From Alistipes montrealensis (GTDB lineage: Bacteria; Bacteroidota; Bacteroidia; Bacteroidales; Rikenellaceae): a DNA stretch of 64,000 nucleotides. The DNA is taken from the NCBI RefSeq assembly GCF_018362775.1, contig NZ_JAGYXY010000002.1, forward strand, positions 411,035 through 475,034, given 5' to 3'. The notes below the pieces were generated by a model. That model did no database searches. It had not been told where the DNA came from and saw nothing but the letters and a program-made list of their open reading frames with translations. Below, piece after piece: positions 47,343-56,058 of the stretch. How positions within the stretch are numbered: position 1 is the stretch's first letter; each line of letters begins with the position of its first letter. The translations under genes and the position numbers were made by a program.

Positions 47343-48605
47343 TTAGTCGCGGATAGCCGCGACGCCCGGCAGGTCGCCGAACTCGATGTATTCGAGCAGC
47401 GCGCCGCCGCCCGTCGAGATGTACGATACCTGGTCGGCCAGGCCGAACTTGTTGATGCAGGCTACCGAGTCGCCGCCGCCGATGAGCGAGTAAGCGCCCT
47501 TTTTGGTCGCTTCGGCGATGGCCACTGCTACCTCCTTGGAACCGGTTGCGAACTTGTCGATCTCGAACACGCCCACGGGGCCGTTCCAGAGGATGGTCTT
47601 GCAGCCCAGGATGTGCTCGCGGAAGACCTTCTTGCCCTCCTCGCCGATGTCGAGTCCTTCCCAGCCGTCGGGAATGTCGTTGGCCGGGGCCTCCTTGGTG
47701 TTGGCGTCGGCCGAGAATGCGTCGGCGATCAGCGCGTCGGGCGACATGACCAGTTCGACGCCCTTCTTCTTGGCCAGTTCGAGGATCTCCAGCGCCACGG
47801 GGAACATGTCGGGCTCGCAGATCGAGTTGCCGACCTTACCGCCCTGCGCAGCCGCGAAGGTGTAGGTCATGCCGCCGCCGATGATGATCGAATCGACCTT
47901 CTCGATCAGGGCTTTGATGACGCCGATCTTCGACGACACCTTCGAACCGCCCACGATGGCGCAGAACGGATGTTTCGGGGCTTCCATCAGCGACGAGATG
48001 GCCTTCACCTCTTTTTCCATCAGGTAGCCGAACATCTTGTCGTTGGGGAAGTTTTTGGCGATCAGGTAGGTCGAAGCGTGCTTGCGGTGGGCCGTTCCGA
48101 ATGCGTCGTTGATGTAGCAGTCGGCCAGCGAAGCGAGTTTCTTGACGAACTCCTTCTGCGGACCCTCTTTCAGCGCCTTCTTGGCGGCGTCCTTTTCCTC
48201 CTTGGTGGCGTCCTCGGCCAGGCCGCGGGGCTTGCCCTCTTCCTCGGCGTAGAAACGCAGGTTCTCAAGCAGCATCACCTGTCCGGGTTTGAGGTTCTTG
48301 GCCATTTCGGCAGCCTTCTCGCCCATGCAGTCGCCGGCGAACTCGACCTTTACACCGAGGTTCTTCTCGATGGCGGGAACGATCTGCTCCAGCGAGTATT
48401 TCATATCGGGGTTCTTCTTCGGGCGACCCATGTGCGACATGAGAATCACCGAACCGCCCTCGGAGAGCACCTTCTTGATGGTGGGGATGGCGGCGCGGAT
48501 ACGCGTGTCGTCCGTCACTTCGCCCTTCTCGTTGAGGGGCACGTTGAAATCCACGCGGATAATCGCGCGCTTGCCTTTGAAATCGTAGTTGTCGATCGAG
48601 ATCAT
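47343..48605 (-). CDS. pgk: Phosphoglycerate kinase
   Basis: The start at 48605 ([24 protein letters not shown]) gives 420 residues, the normal size; the frame extends further upstream but without family similarity. Motifs: [18 protein letters not shown], a [10 protein letters not shown] substrate-binding segment, [15 protein letters not shown], the nucleotide-binding NGPVGVFE and the C-terminal [35 protein letters not shown] (shown here in part). It transfers phosphate between 1,3-bisphosphoglycerate and ADP in cytoplasmic glycolysis. A short lysine-rich insertion ([18 protein letters not shown]) near residue 150 is typical of Bacteroidetes enzymes. It is a monocistronic gene with its own promoter and terminator. 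Confidence 0.97.
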   Translation of the reverse strand: MISIDNYDFKGKRAIIRVDFNVPLNEKGEVTDDTRIRAAIPTIKKVLSEGGSVILMSHMGRPKKNPDMKYSLEQIVPAIEKNLGVKVEFAGDCMGEKAAEMAKNLKPGQVMLLENLRFYAEEEGKPRGLAEDATKEEKDAAKKALKEGPQKEFVKKLASLADCYINDAFGTAHRKHASTYLIAKNFPNDKMFGYLMEKEVKAISSLMEAPKHPFCAIVGGSKVSSKIGVIKALIEKVDSIIIGGGMTYTFAAAQGGKVGNSICEPDMFPVALEILELAKKKGVELVMSPDALIADAFSADANTKEAPANDIPDGWEGLDIGEEGKKVFREHILGCKTILWNGPVGVFEIDKFATGSKEVAVAIAEATKKGAYSLIGGGDSVACINKFGLADQVSYISTGGGALLEYIEFGDLPGVAAIRD

Positions 48606-48662
48606 AGCTGTTTGATTTTTAAGTATATTGTTAAAAGATTTTCGGTAAAGCCTAATTCGGGA

Positions 48663-48670
48663 CAAATTTA
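48663..48670 (-). promoter_or_regulatory. -7 element of the pgk promoter
   Basis: TAAATTTG on the minus strand matches TAnnTTTG exactly and lies about 60 bases before the pgk start. The surrounding 48606-48720 region is AT-rich; a clear -33 TTTG is not seen. Confidence 0.5.
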
Positions 48671-48724
48671 TGAAAATATTTTAAGAATCTGTTATTCCGA
48701 TAACAGAAAAAACGTTCTCCCGAA

Positions 48725-48758
48725 CAAAAACCGGGCCCGCCTGGTCGGCGCAGCCCGG
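48725..48758 (-). terminator. Terminator of the ABC exporter operon
   Basis: Stem 48731-48736 with 48753-48758, extended by an inner GCC/GGC pairing, is followed on the minus strand by a T5 run. It lies 27 bases after the permease stop. Confidence 0.75.
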
Positions 48759-48784
48759 CTTGGATTACGGAACGAGGAGGCGTG

Positions 48785-50107
48785 TCAGTATTTGTACCGT
48801 ACCCATTTGAACAACTCCTTGAGCGACGGTTTCTTGCCGTACATGAAGATGCCCACCCGGTAGATTTTGGCTGCGAACCACACCATGCCTATGAACGAGG
48901 CGTAGAGCACCGCGAGCGAGAGGACGATCTCCCACAGCGGAATGTCGTAGGGGATGCGGGCCATCATGACGATGGGCGAGGTGAAGGGAATGATCGAGAA
49001 CCAGAATGCCAACTGCGAGTTGGGGTCGCGGATGACGACGAACATCATCAGCAGAGCCAGGATAATCGGCAGCGTGATGGGCATTTGCAACTGGGACGCG
49101 TCCTGTACGTTGTCTACGGCCGAACCGACTGCGGCGAACATTGCGGCGTAGAGCAGGAAGCCGCCGAAGACGAAGAGCACCAGGCTGGCGAAGATTTTAA
49201 CGATGTAGGCGATGTCCATCATGGCGGCGACGGCCTGCAGCATCTCGGGATTGATGTCGACCATCGAACCCCCTGCGGGCATCCCCTGCTGCATCGCTTT
49301 GGCAGCTTCCATCACGTCTGCGGGCAGCAGGTTGGAAACGATCAGGAATCCGACGCCGACGATCAGCACGCCCCAGATGAGCACCTGCACCACGGCCACC
49401 GAAGCTACGCCGAGGATTTTGCCCATCATCAGGTCGAAGGGCCGCACCGAGCTTACCATTACTTCCAGTACGCGGTTGTTCTTCTCCTCGATTACCGACT
49501 GCATGACCATCGAACCGTAGATCAGCAGGAACATGTAGAGGATGAAGCCCAGGACGTAGCCCACGCCGGTGGCTACCATCGACGACTGGGCCTGTGTGTC
49601 CTCCTCCTGCGACTTGTCGTTGCGGAAGGTCTGCATGTTGACCTTGGTCTTCACCTCGTCGAGGATTTTCGAAAGGTTTTCGATGTTGTAAGCCTTGAGT
49701 TTCTCCGCTTCGAGGATATGCTCGATCTGCCCCGTGATGGCGCTTTCGAGCGAGAGCGACGACGAAGAGTTGGCGTAGAGCTTGACGTTGCTGGCGTTTT
49801 CGAGAATGTCACTCCCGATGTACAGGACGCCGAATTTATCGGTCAGTTGTTTGCGGGCCTCCTCGGTCGAAAGGTCTGTGGTTTCGAAGGCGATCTCTTC
49901 GCTGTTTTCGAGCTTCGGGGCTACCAGGCCGCTGTCGTCGACAACGGCGATGACCTTCTCGTCGCCGCGCGAATACTGCATGATCAGCGCCGGCGAGGCC
50001 ATCAGGGCGATCATCAGCACGGGCATCAGCAACGTGGTGATGATAAAGGATTTTTTGCGCACGCGCTCGTTGAACTCGCGCTGGATGATGATGGATATGT
50101 TTGACAT
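48785..50107 (-). CDS. ABC-2-type transporter permease (NatB-like)
   Basis: The 440-residue protein has one N-terminal membrane segment (about 22-42: SFIITTLLMPVLMIALM). A large extracytoplasmic domain spans about 45-175 (EKVIAVVDDSGLV). Five or six C-terminal membrane segments follow from about 180, with the family motif VIEEKNNRVLEVMVSSVRPFDLMMGKILGV. This is the ABC2_membrane_3/NatB layout, associated with export of ions, small molecules or lipids. It pairs with the ATPase gene upstream in the same operon. The exported substrate cannot be inferred. Confidence 0.9.
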   Translation of the reverse strand: MSNISIIIQREFNERVRKKSFIITTLLMPVLMIALMASPALIMQYSRGDEKVIAVVDDSGLVAPKLENSEEIAFETTDLSTEEARKQLTDKFGVLYIGSDILENASNVKLYANSSSSLSLESAITGQIEHILEAEKLKAYNIENLSKILDEVKTKVNMQTFRNDKSQEEDTQAQSSMVATGVGYVLGFILYMFLLIYGSMVMQSVIEEKNNRVLEVMVSSVRPFDLMMGKILGVASVAVVQVLIWGVLIVGVGFLIVSNLLPADVMEAAKAMQQGMPAGGSMVDINPEMLQAVAAMMDIAYIVKIFASLVLFVFGGFLLYAAMFAAVGSAVDNVQDASQLQMPITLPIILALLMMFVVIRDPNSQLAFWFSIIPFTSPIVMMARIPYDIPLWEIVLSLAVLYASFIGMVWFAAKIYRVGIFMYGKKPSLKELFKWVRYKY

Positions 50108-50128
50108 AAACCGTATGTTTTTAATTTA

Positions 50129-50371
50129 TTAACCGTTTGTTTGCTTCCGGTCGTCGCCGGGTCTTTTCTCCCGGCGCAGAATCCATACTCCCGCGGCGGC
50201 GGAAACGAGGCAGAAGACCAGCGAAACGAGTGCATCTTCGCCTTCGACGACGCGCCGGAGGTTGCGCAGCGACTCGGAGACGCCTGCGAAAAACAGCGCC
50301 AGCCCGATGATCACAGGCCACGTAAAACCGAACCTGCGGTCGTGCGAATTCTTGTTTTCAGTTCTGTCCAT
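50129..50371 (-). CDS. Small two-TM membrane protein within the ABC exporter operon
   Basis: This 80-residue protein has two hydrophobic helices (about 17-33, WPVIIGLALFFAGVSES, and about 47-64, ALVSLVFCLVSAAAGVWI) separated by a charged loop and followed by a basic tail. It lies between the ATPase (67-base gap) and permease (21-base gap) genes on the same strand, so it may be a small accessory subunit of the transporter. No family is recognised. Frame usage and position favour a real gene, but function is unknown. Confidence 0.65.
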   Translation of the reverse strand: MDRTENKNSHDRRFGFTWPVIIGLALFFAGVSESLRNLRRVVEGEDALVSLVFCLVSAAAGVWILRREKRPGDDRKQTNG

Positions 50372-50438
50372 GGTTTGCCGATTTATTGTTGAAGTTCTTC
50401 CCTCGAAGAGAAATTGTCTGTATGGCCGGACCGGCTTT

Positions 50439-51359
50439 TCATAACGAACCGTTTACGGCTCTTATGAAAATGTCGTTCATCGAGGGGATGATTTCGCGGA
50501 ACGAGCGCAGTTCGACGGCGTCGTTGACCGCGCTGATGACTCCGCGCACTTCCGCGTCGTTCTCGACATGGAGTTTGAGCATCCGGTAGACCGATTCGTC
50601 CTCGGCGCCGTCGAGAATCTCGCAGCGGCCTGCAACGGCCTGCCGCAGGACCTCCTCTTCGCCGCGGTAGGCCACTTCGAAGATGTTCGAGCCGTGGCGG
50701 CGGCGGATTTCGTCGACCTGGCCCGAGAGGATATTGCGTGACTTGTTGATCAGCGTGATATGGTCGCAGATCTCCTCCACGGAGGACATGTTGTGCGTCG
50801 AGAAAATAATCGTCGCGCCTTTGTCGCGCAGCGCCAGTATCTCTTCTTTCAGCAGGTTGGCGTTGATAGGGTCGAAGCCCGAGAAGGGTTCGTCGAAGAT
50901 CAGTAACTGGGGTTCGTGCAGGATCGTGACGATGAACTGTACTTTTTGGGCCATGCCCTTCGAGAGCTCCTCCACCTTCTTGTCCCACCAGTCCTGGATG
51001 CCGAATTTGACAAACCACTGCTTGAGCCGGGTGACGGCTTCGCGGCGTGAGAGTCCTTTGAGGCGGGCGAAGAAGACGGCCTGTTCGCCGACTTTCATTT
51101 TTTTGTAGAGACCTCGCTCTTCGGGCAGGTAGCCGATGCGGTAGATGTCATCGGGGGCGATTTCCCGGTCGCCGAACAGCACGCGGCCCGAATCAGGCGC
51201 CGTGATGCGGTTGATGATGCGGATCAGGGTCGTCTTGCCGGCCCCGTTGGGTCCGAGCAGCCCGTAAACCGAGCCTTTGGGGATGGCGAGCGATACGTCA
51301 TCGAGCGCCGTGTGCGAAGCATAGCGTTTGGTGACGTGTTCTACTGTGAGTAAATCCAT
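50439..51359 (-). CDS. ABC transporter ATP-binding protein (NatA-like)
   Basis: The 306-residue cytoplasmic ATPase has Walker A GPNGAGKTT (about 36-44), a Q-loop region at YLPEERGLYKKMKVGEQ, the signature ELSKGMAQKVQ (LSKGM in place of LSGGQ, common in NatA-type proteins), Walker B LLIFDEPFSGFD and the switch His in FSTHNMS. The C-terminal DUF4162-like extension from about 225 is also present. It powers the NatB-like permease encoded downstream. A good promoter precedes it. Confidence 0.94.
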   Translation of the reverse strand: MDLLTVEHVTKRYASHTALDDVSLAIPKGSVYGLLGPNGAGKTTLIRIINRITAPDSGRVLFGDREIAPDDIYRIGYLPEERGLYKKMKVGEQAVFFARLKGLSRREAVTRLKQWFVKFGIQDWWDKKVEELSKGMAQKVQFIVTILHEPQLLIFDEPFSGFDPINANLLKEEILALRDKGATIIFSTHNMSSVEEICDHITLINKSRNILSGQVDEIRRRHGSNIFEVAYRGEEEVLRQAVAGRCEILDGAEDESVYRMLKLHVENDAEVRGVISAVNDAVELRSFREIIPSMNDIFIRAVNGSL

Positions 51360-51395
51360 AGTCGCGGATGTTTTATTTTTGGATTGTTACAGCCG

Positions 51396-51425
51396 CAAAT
51401 ATAGGAACAAATTTTGAATATCAAA
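51396..51425 (-). promoter_or_regulatory. Promoter of the ABC exporter operon
   Basis: On the minus strand, TTTG (51422-51425) is followed after 18 bases by TATATTTG (51396-51403). The expected transcript start is about 30 bases before the ATPase start codon. Confidence 0.75.
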
Positions 51426-51688
51426 AAATATTTATCGTTTTTCGATAAAATATTTCAGCCGGGTTTTTGGAGGGCTTTCGGACGGCAGGCGGGGATGCCG
51501 TGCCGGGGCGTGGATTTCCCGTGTGGGAAGAATGTCGGGGATTGAAGTTCGGTTTCGGTCGGGCGGATGTCCTTGGGGCGTTGCTCGTGCTGTCGTGTTT
51601 TCGGGGTTTTTAGTCTGTTATCTATATATAGTACGGCAAAAAGCCCCGCCATACGTAACGGGCCGGGTGATTTTTTGTGCGGAAAGGG

Positions 51689-51718
51689 TTGCGGTCGTTT
51701 AAATTTTCACTATATTTG
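51689..51718 (+). promoter_or_regulatory. Promoter of the GDPD-glpT operon
   Basis: TTG at 51689-51691, a 19-base spacer and TATATTTG at 51711-51718 fit the Bacteroidetes consensus. The leader before the first start codon would be about 115 bases, long enough to hold regulation, though no riboswitch fold is recognised. Confidence 0.7.
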
Positions 51719-51840
51719 TACGGGCCTCCGGACGATTTCGGTTTTCGTTCGCAGAAAAATAAGGCCGGGTGGGTGTTCCGCATGGTTTTGCGGAGCGCTG
51801 TTTTACGTACCTTATTCAACCCAATTTTAAATTTCAAAAC

Positions 51841-52755
51841 ATGAAAAAACTACTGATCTTCCTCGCCTGTCTTTCCCTGCTGGGAGCTTGTACGCAAACC
51901 GCGCCGGTTGCCGGAAACCGTGCCGAAGCCATCGTTGCCGAAATCCACAACCCGCATTCGAAAAACGTCATCGTCGCGTCGCACCGCGGCGACTGGCGCA
52001 ACTACCCCGAAAACTCGCTGGCTGCCATCGAATCGGTGATCGGCATGGGGGTCGACATCATGGAGTTGGACCTCAAACTGACTTCGGACAGCGTCCTGGT
52101 GCTCTGCCACGACCGGACCATCGACCGGACGACCTCGGGCAAAGGCCGTGTGTGCGACATCACCTACGATTCGATCCGGCGCTGCGTCCTCAAGACGGGC
52201 CACGGTGTGAAGACCACCCATAAGATGCCGACGCTGCGCGAAGCGCTCGAAGTCTGCAAGGACCGCATTGTGGTGAATGTCGACCAGGGTTATGAATTTT
52301 ACGATCTGGTGCTTGCCGTCACCGAGGAGCTCGGCGTCACGGACCAGATCCTGATCAAAGGCAAGCGCGGCACGGATGTCGTGGCGGCCAAATTCGCCGA
52401 ACATCCCCGTAATATGATGTACATGCCGATCATCGACATTCTCAAGCCGCAGGGCAAGGCGCTCTTTGCCGAATACCAGCAGAAGGGCATCGTGCCGCTG
52501 GCTTACGAGGTGTGCTGGAACGAATACACCCCCGAGGTAAAGGAGTGCATGGATAAAGTCGTGGCCAGCGGGTCGAAGCTGTGGGTCAACTCGCTCTGGG
52601 CGTCGCTCTGCGGCGGACTGGACGACGATGCGGCTTTCGACGGAAATGCGGCCGAAATCTACGGAAAACTGGTCGACATGGGCGCTACGATGATTCAGAC
52701 CGACCGTCCCGAATTGCTGATTTCCTACCTCCGCTCGCGCGGACTGCACGATTAA
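51841..52755 (+). CDS. Glycerophosphodiester phosphodiesterase lipoprotein
   Basis: The ATG at 51841 opens a lipoprotein signal (lipobox ending at Cys17, LLGAC), giving 304 residues; an ATG 72 bases upstream lies in the leader and lacks a signal. GDPD motifs: SHRGDWRNYPENS (His48, Arg49), the metal-binding Glu75 and Asp77 in IMELDLKLTSD, His90 in LCHDRTIDRTTSG, NVDQGY (in place of the usual E-K) and the terminal TDRPELLISYL. It cleaves deacylated phospholipid head groups to glycerol-3-phosphate and an alcohol in the periplasm. The glpT-like gene 12 bases downstream would import the product. Confidence 0.94.
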   Translation: MKKLLIFLACLSLLGACTQTAPVAGNRAEAIVAEIHNPHSKNVIVASHRGDWRNYPENSLAAIESVIGMGVDIMELDLKLTSDSVLVLCHDRTIDRTTSGKGRVCDITYDSIRRCVLKTGHGVKTTHKMPTLREALEVCKDRIVVNVDQGYEFYDLVLAVTEELGVTDQILIKGKRGTDVVAAKFAEHPRNMMYMPIIDILKPQGKALFAEYQQKGIVPLAYEVCWNEYTPEVKECMDKVVASGSKLWVNSLWASLCGGLDDDAAFDGNAAEIYGKLVDMGATMIQTDRPELLISYLRSRGLHD

Positions 52756-52767
52756 CACCGGACACCG

Positions 52768-54138
52768 ATGAATCGTATTTCCCGTTTCTACCGCATCAGC
52801 GAACCCGCCCCCGCCCGTGAAATGGACGAGGCGCAGCGTACCAAATATTACCACCGCCTGCGCTTGCAGGCTTTCATCGCCGCGACGCTCGGTTACAGCC
52901 TCTACTATGTTTGCCGCACGAGCCTCAACGTGATGAAGAAACCGATCCTCGACAGCGGATCGCTCGATGCTTCGCAACTGGGCGTCATCGGCTCGGCGCT
53001 GCTCTTCGCCTATGCCATCGGCAAATTCGTCAACGGATTCATTGCCGACTACTGCAACATAAAACGCTTTATGGCCACGGGACTGATCGTCTCGGCCGCA
53101 GCCAATGCTCTGATGGGTGTATTGGGGCTGATGCACAGCGTCATTCCCACGGCTGTCATTTTCATCTCCTTTGCCGTGATGTGGGCATTCAACGGCTGGT
53201 CGCAGTCGATGGGCGCCGCCCCGGCCATCATCTCCCTTTCGCGGTGGTATCCCCTGAAAGAGCGGGGGACCTATTACGGATTTTTCTCTGCGAGCCACAA
53301 CCTCGGCGAGTTCTTCTCGTTCCTGTTCGTGGGCTCGATCGTCACTTTCGCAGGCTGGCAGGCCGGATTTTTCGGCTCGGCGATCGCCGGAGCTATCGGC
53401 GTGGCGGTCATCCTCGTAATGCTCCACGACACGCCCGAATCGAAGGGCCTGCCTCCGGTCGAGGCGCTGGCGCACGAAGCGCCGACGGCAGCGGCCGACA
53501 AGTCGGTAAAGGAAATTCAAAAGCAGGTGCTCCGCACTCCTGCCGTGTGGATCCTGGCTGCCGCGAGCGCTTTTATGTACATTTCGCGTTATGCCATCAA
53601 TGGCTGGGGCGTGCTGTTCCTCCAGGAAGCGAAGGGATTTTCGGACGTTCAGGCGATCTCGATCGTCTCGATCAACGCCCTGCTGGGCATCATCGGCACG
53701 GTGCTGTCGGGCTGGTTTTCGGACAAGCTCTTCAAGGGCGAACGCAAGATGCCTGCGCTGATCTTCGGTATTCTGAACGCCCTGTCGCTCGCACTGTTCT
53801 TCTACGGAGGCAATGCGCTGTGGGTCAATGTGCTGTCGATGGTGCTGTTCGGTATCGCTATCGGTGTGCTGATCTGCTTCCTGGGCGGGTTGATGGCCGT
53901 GGACATCGTGCCGCGCAAGGCTACGGGCGCCGCGTTGGGTGTGGTCGGCATGACCTCCTACATCGCTGCCGGTATTCAGGACGTGGCATCGGGCTGGCTG
54001 ATCGACTCGAACATTACGGTGGCGGCCGACGGCGTCAAGCATTACGATTTCGGCCCTGTGGCGATTTTCTGGCTTTCGGCGGCGGTCATCTCGTTCCTGC
54101 TGCCGCTGCTCAACCGCGGCAAGGTCAAGGAGTTTTAA
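52768..54138 (+). CDS. glpT: Glycerol-3-phosphate transporter (GlpT/organophosphate:phosphate antiporter family, MFS)
   Basis: The 456-residue inner-membrane protein has 12 predicted membrane segments. OPA-family hallmarks include YSLYYVCRTSLNVMKKPI near the first helix (the conserved arginine of the phosphate site), GKFVNGFIADYCNIKRFM, the signature NGWSQSMGAAPA, and a second-half INGWGVLFLQEAKGFSD. It exchanges glycerol-3-phosphate for inorganic phosphate. Sitting 12 bases after the GDPD lipoprotein gene, it forms a glycerophosphodiester scavenging operon. A strong terminator follows. Confidence 0.9.
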   Translation: MNRISRFYRISEPAPAREMDEAQRTKYYHRLRLQAFIAATLGYSLYYVCRTSLNVMKKPILDSGSLDASQLGVIGSALLFAYAIGKFVNGFIADYCNIKRFMATGLIVSAAANALMGVLGLMHSVIPTAVIFISFAVMWAFNGWSQSMGAAPAIISLSRWYPLKERGTYYGFFSASHNLGEFFSFLFVGSIVTFAGWQAGFFGSAIAGAIGVAVILVMLHDTPESKGLPPVEALAHEAPTAAADKSVKEIQKQVLRTPAVWILAAASAFMYISRYAINGWGVLFLQEAKGFSDVQAISIVSINALLGIIGTVLSGWFSDKLFKGERKMPALIFGILNALSLALFFYGGNALWVNVLSMVLFGIAIGVLICFLGGLMAVDIVPRKATGAALGVVGMTSYIAAGIQDVASGWLIDSNITVAADGVKHYDFGPVAIFWLSAAVISFLLPLLNRGKVKEF

Positions 54139-54160
54139 CGCGACCCGGACCGGGTTTAAT

Positions 54161-54197
54161 AAGACGTTGCAGGCAATAAGGCCTGCAACGTCTTTTT
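54161..54197 (+). terminator. Terminator after glpT
   Basis: A perfect 14-bp stem (54161-54174 with 54181-54194) with a 6-nt loop and a T-run. It lies between convergent genes and may also serve the TPR gene on the other strand. Confidence 0.9.
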
Positions 54198-54218
54198 ACC
54201 CGTTTTGCCGGGCGGGGG

Positions 54219-54614
54219 CTACCTGTCGACACCGTATTTTTCCCAGTCCCTTACTTTTTTCTGGTAATAGGCCTTGTCGGCCCGGTAGGCCTCGATCCGC
54301 ATGAGATGCTCCGTTGCAGAGCAGTTTCCGGCTTCGGCGGCCCGTTTGGCGAAATATTCCGCTTTGTCGAGTTCGTTGATCCGGATGTAGAACGACGAGA
54401 AATAGAGCCATGCGTCGGGTTCCTCCTCCAGTCCGCGGAGGAATTCCAACGCCGTGTGGATGTTGTTGTCCAGGAAACTGAACATGGCCATCGAAATGCG
54501 GTTGACTTTTTCGTTGGGGTACATCGTGGCGGCTCTTTCGAGGACGTTCCGGAACGGTTGGCTGCCCGGGTCGTACAGGTTGGCCAGCAGGTAAAATTCA
54601 TAGAGTGACAACAT
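54219..54614 (-). CDS. Small TPR-like protein resembling the C-terminus of DUF3868 fimbrial-assembly proteins
   Basis: The 131-residue protein has no signal peptide or membrane segment and is composed of TPR-like helical pairs (LYEFYLLANLYDPGS, LERAATMYPNEKVNRISMAMFSF, AWLYFSSFYIRINELDKAEYFAKRAAEAG). The opening LSLYEFYLLANLYDPGSQ resembles, from memory, the C-terminal repeat region of OmpA-like DUF3868 proteins of Bacteroidales fimbrial operons. No fimbrial genes are nearby. A promoter-like TATATTTG precedes it, so it may be an independent gene rather than a decayed fragment. Function unknown. Confidence 0.6.
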   Translation of the reverse strand: MLSLYEFYLLANLYDPGSQPFRNVLERAATMYPNEKVNRISMAMFSFLDNNIHTALEFLRGLEEEPDAWLYFSSFYIRINELDKAEYFAKRAAEAGNCSATEHLMRIEAYRADKAYYQKKVRDWEKYGVDR

Positions 54615-54672
54615 ATATGGACGTTTTTTTGTGGTTTTTTATGATTTCACGGTGATAATTCTTTTCTGATAA

Positions 54673-54680
54673 CAAATATA
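54673..54680 (-). promoter_or_regulatory. -7 element for the TPR-like gene
   Basis: Minus-strand TATATTTG, an exact TAnnTTTG match, lies 58 bases before the start. A TTTA at 19 bases spacing could serve as the -33 element. Confidence 0.6.
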
Positions 54681-54933
54681 ATGCACCGCAAGGCGTTGAT
54701 AAAGACAACTTTATCGGCGCAGGTCCGCTGTGCCGGACCTTTCGGTGAAACGGGTTGCTGCCGGGGACACGATCCGGCGGAAAACGCGGAAACAGCGTTT
54801 TTCGGGGACTTTTCGGAGAAAACCGAACCGCATTTTCTCCGAAAAGGAGAAAAACAACCTGCGCGATCGCTGTTTCTGCGGTCCCGGACGGGCCTGTTTT
54901 TCGGACCGGCTTTTTTCTTCGCATTTTTTTTGC

Positions 54934-54941
54934 TATTTTGC
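54934..54941 (+). promoter_or_regulatory. Possible -7 element for the HTH regulator gene
   Basis: TATTTTGC resembles the common Bacteroidetes TATnTTTGC form with one base missing, 39 bases before the start codon. Upstream is T-rich but without a clear TTTG. Confidence 0.4.
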
Positions 54942-54979
54942 AAAAACGGGGATTCCCGTTTGACGCAATTTTACAGGTT

Positions 54980-55969
54980 ATGAGAAACAGTACTGCGAGC
55001 AGGGAAGATCTTCACGATGCTTTCATCGGTAAACTATGTAAAAAAGTGCCCCGGCGGGCGGACCTCGTGGCCCGCATATCGGACATCCTGCGCCTGGAGA
55101 AGGAATCCGTCTACCGGAGGATTGCCGGACGGGTGAATTTTTCGGTACGGGAAATGGGCATCCTGGCCCGGGAGCTGGGCCTGTCGCTCGACAGCCTGCT
55201 GTATCGGGACAAAGAGTTCCAATGGCTGCCGTTCCGGCTCGAATCGCCGCAGCAGTTTCGGTCGATGGATTCGTTTTACGACATGATCGAATTCAACCAG
55301 AAGTGCATCGGCGAGATGACACGCGACGAACCCGGCGAGACGGGCAACGTCTACAATTCGCTGCCGATGGAATTCTTCATTTCGTCGCCCCTGCTGACGA
55401 AGTTCATGTTTTTCAAGTGGGGCAACTATTTCGTCCGGTCCGAAGAATTCAACAGTTTCTCCCGCTGGGAAATGCCCGAAAGGGTGGCTGCAATTGCGGA
55501 GCGGTGCGCCGGGTTGTACAATTTCAGGGAGGCCTTTTATATCTGGGACAGTTCGCTGGTCTGGACGCTGGCCCGGGAGATCGATAATTTTCACCGGATG
55601 GGGGTCATCACTCCGGAGGAGAAGGACGCTATCAAGGCCGAACTGACGAACCTGCTGCGCCGTATCGAACAGGCGTTGAACGGGACCTACGTTTCGTCGG
55701 TTCCGTTTCCGGCCGAGATGTCCTTTTATGTGTCGTCCATCAATGTCGGGTTTTCGAGCAGCTATTTCGCGGCGGGCGACAGGCATTTCGCTACGCTTCA
55801 GACCAATTTCAGTTTCTCGAAGATCGAAAATTCGGAGGAGGATTTCCTGCGGATCAAAGAGTGGATCAGGTCCTTCTGCAATATCTCCACCCTGCTCTCC
55901 TGGAGCGGGCGTATCGAAAGGCGGCAGTTTTTCGAGAGCCAGTATAAGATCGTCGATTCGATGCTGTAA
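54980..55969 (+). CDS. Helix-turn-helix transcriptional regulator, uncharacterised
   Basis: The ATG at 54980 gives 329 residues; the frame is open upstream, but that part reads like non-coding G-rich DNA. Residues about 5-70 resemble an XRE/lambda-repressor HTH (FIGKLCKKVPRRADLVARISDILRLEKESVYRRIAGR, then MGILARELGLSLDSLL). The remaining 260 residues are alpha-helical, soluble and without a recognised sensor domain. Proteins with this N-terminal HTH and a long unknown tail are frequent in Bacteroidales and are presumed DNA-binding regulators. No cognate operon is evident; it lies between the TPR gene and the small basic gene. Confidence 0.75.
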   Translation: MRNSTASREDLHDAFIGKLCKKVPRRADLVARISDILRLEKESVYRRIAGRVNFSVREMGILARELGLSLDSLLYRDKEFQWLPFRLESPQQFRSMDSFYDMIEFNQKCIGEMTRDEPGETGNVYNSLPMEFFISSPLLTKFMFFKWGNYFVRSEEFNSFSRWEMPERVAAIAERCAGLYNFREAFYIWDSSLVWTLAREIDNFHRMGVITPEEKDAIKAELTNLLRRIEQALNGTYVSSVPFPAEMSFYVSSINVGFSSSYFAAGDRHFATLQTNFSFSKIENSEEDFLRIKEWIRSFCNISTLLSWSGRIERRQFFESQYKIVDSML

Positions 55970-56001
55970 CAGCACGGAATCGGGCTGCTTCTCCGGACGG
56001 A

Positions 56002-56033
56002 TTTGACGGTTACGCCAGGATTCGTTATCTTTG
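56002..56033 (+). promoter_or_regulatory. Strong promoter of the small basic protein gene
   Basis: TTTG at 56002-56005, a 20-base spacer and TATCTTTG at 56026-56033 are close to consensus. The leader is expected to be only about 20 bases. Confidence 0.85.
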
Positions 56034-56058
56034 CAGCGTCGATAAAAGACACCGTACC

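Larger units (their letters stand above)
51360..51840. promoter_or_regulatory. Divergent promoter region between ABC exporter and glycerophosphodiester genes
   Basis: The 481-base gap holds the minus-strand promoter near 51396-51425 and the plus-strand promoter near 51689-51718. The middle part (51430-51680) contains no convincing gene, tRNA or strong hairpin. Confidence 0.6.
54615..54979. other. Divergent gap with promoter-like elements
   Basis: This 365-base gap holds the minus-strand promoter at 54673-54680 and a plus-strand element at 54934-54941. A small hairpin lies at 54833-54853 (8-bp stem). Short open frames in both directions look non-coding. Confidence 0.5.

Noticed and set aside
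48785..50104. 440-codon + strand frame covering the ABC permease gene
   Set aside because: It is rich in His, Asp and Gln, as expected for the antisense of a membrane protein gene, and the minus-strand protein has clear family motifs.
51430..51680. tRNA, small RNA or riboswitch in the 481-base divergent gap
   Set aside because: No cloverleaf, conserved riboswitch core or strong terminator was found by eye.
54755..54979. N-terminal extension of the HTH regulator
   Set aside because: It includes promoter-like and hairpin sequence, and the translated part is low in coding character; the ATG at 54980 directly precedes the HTH.
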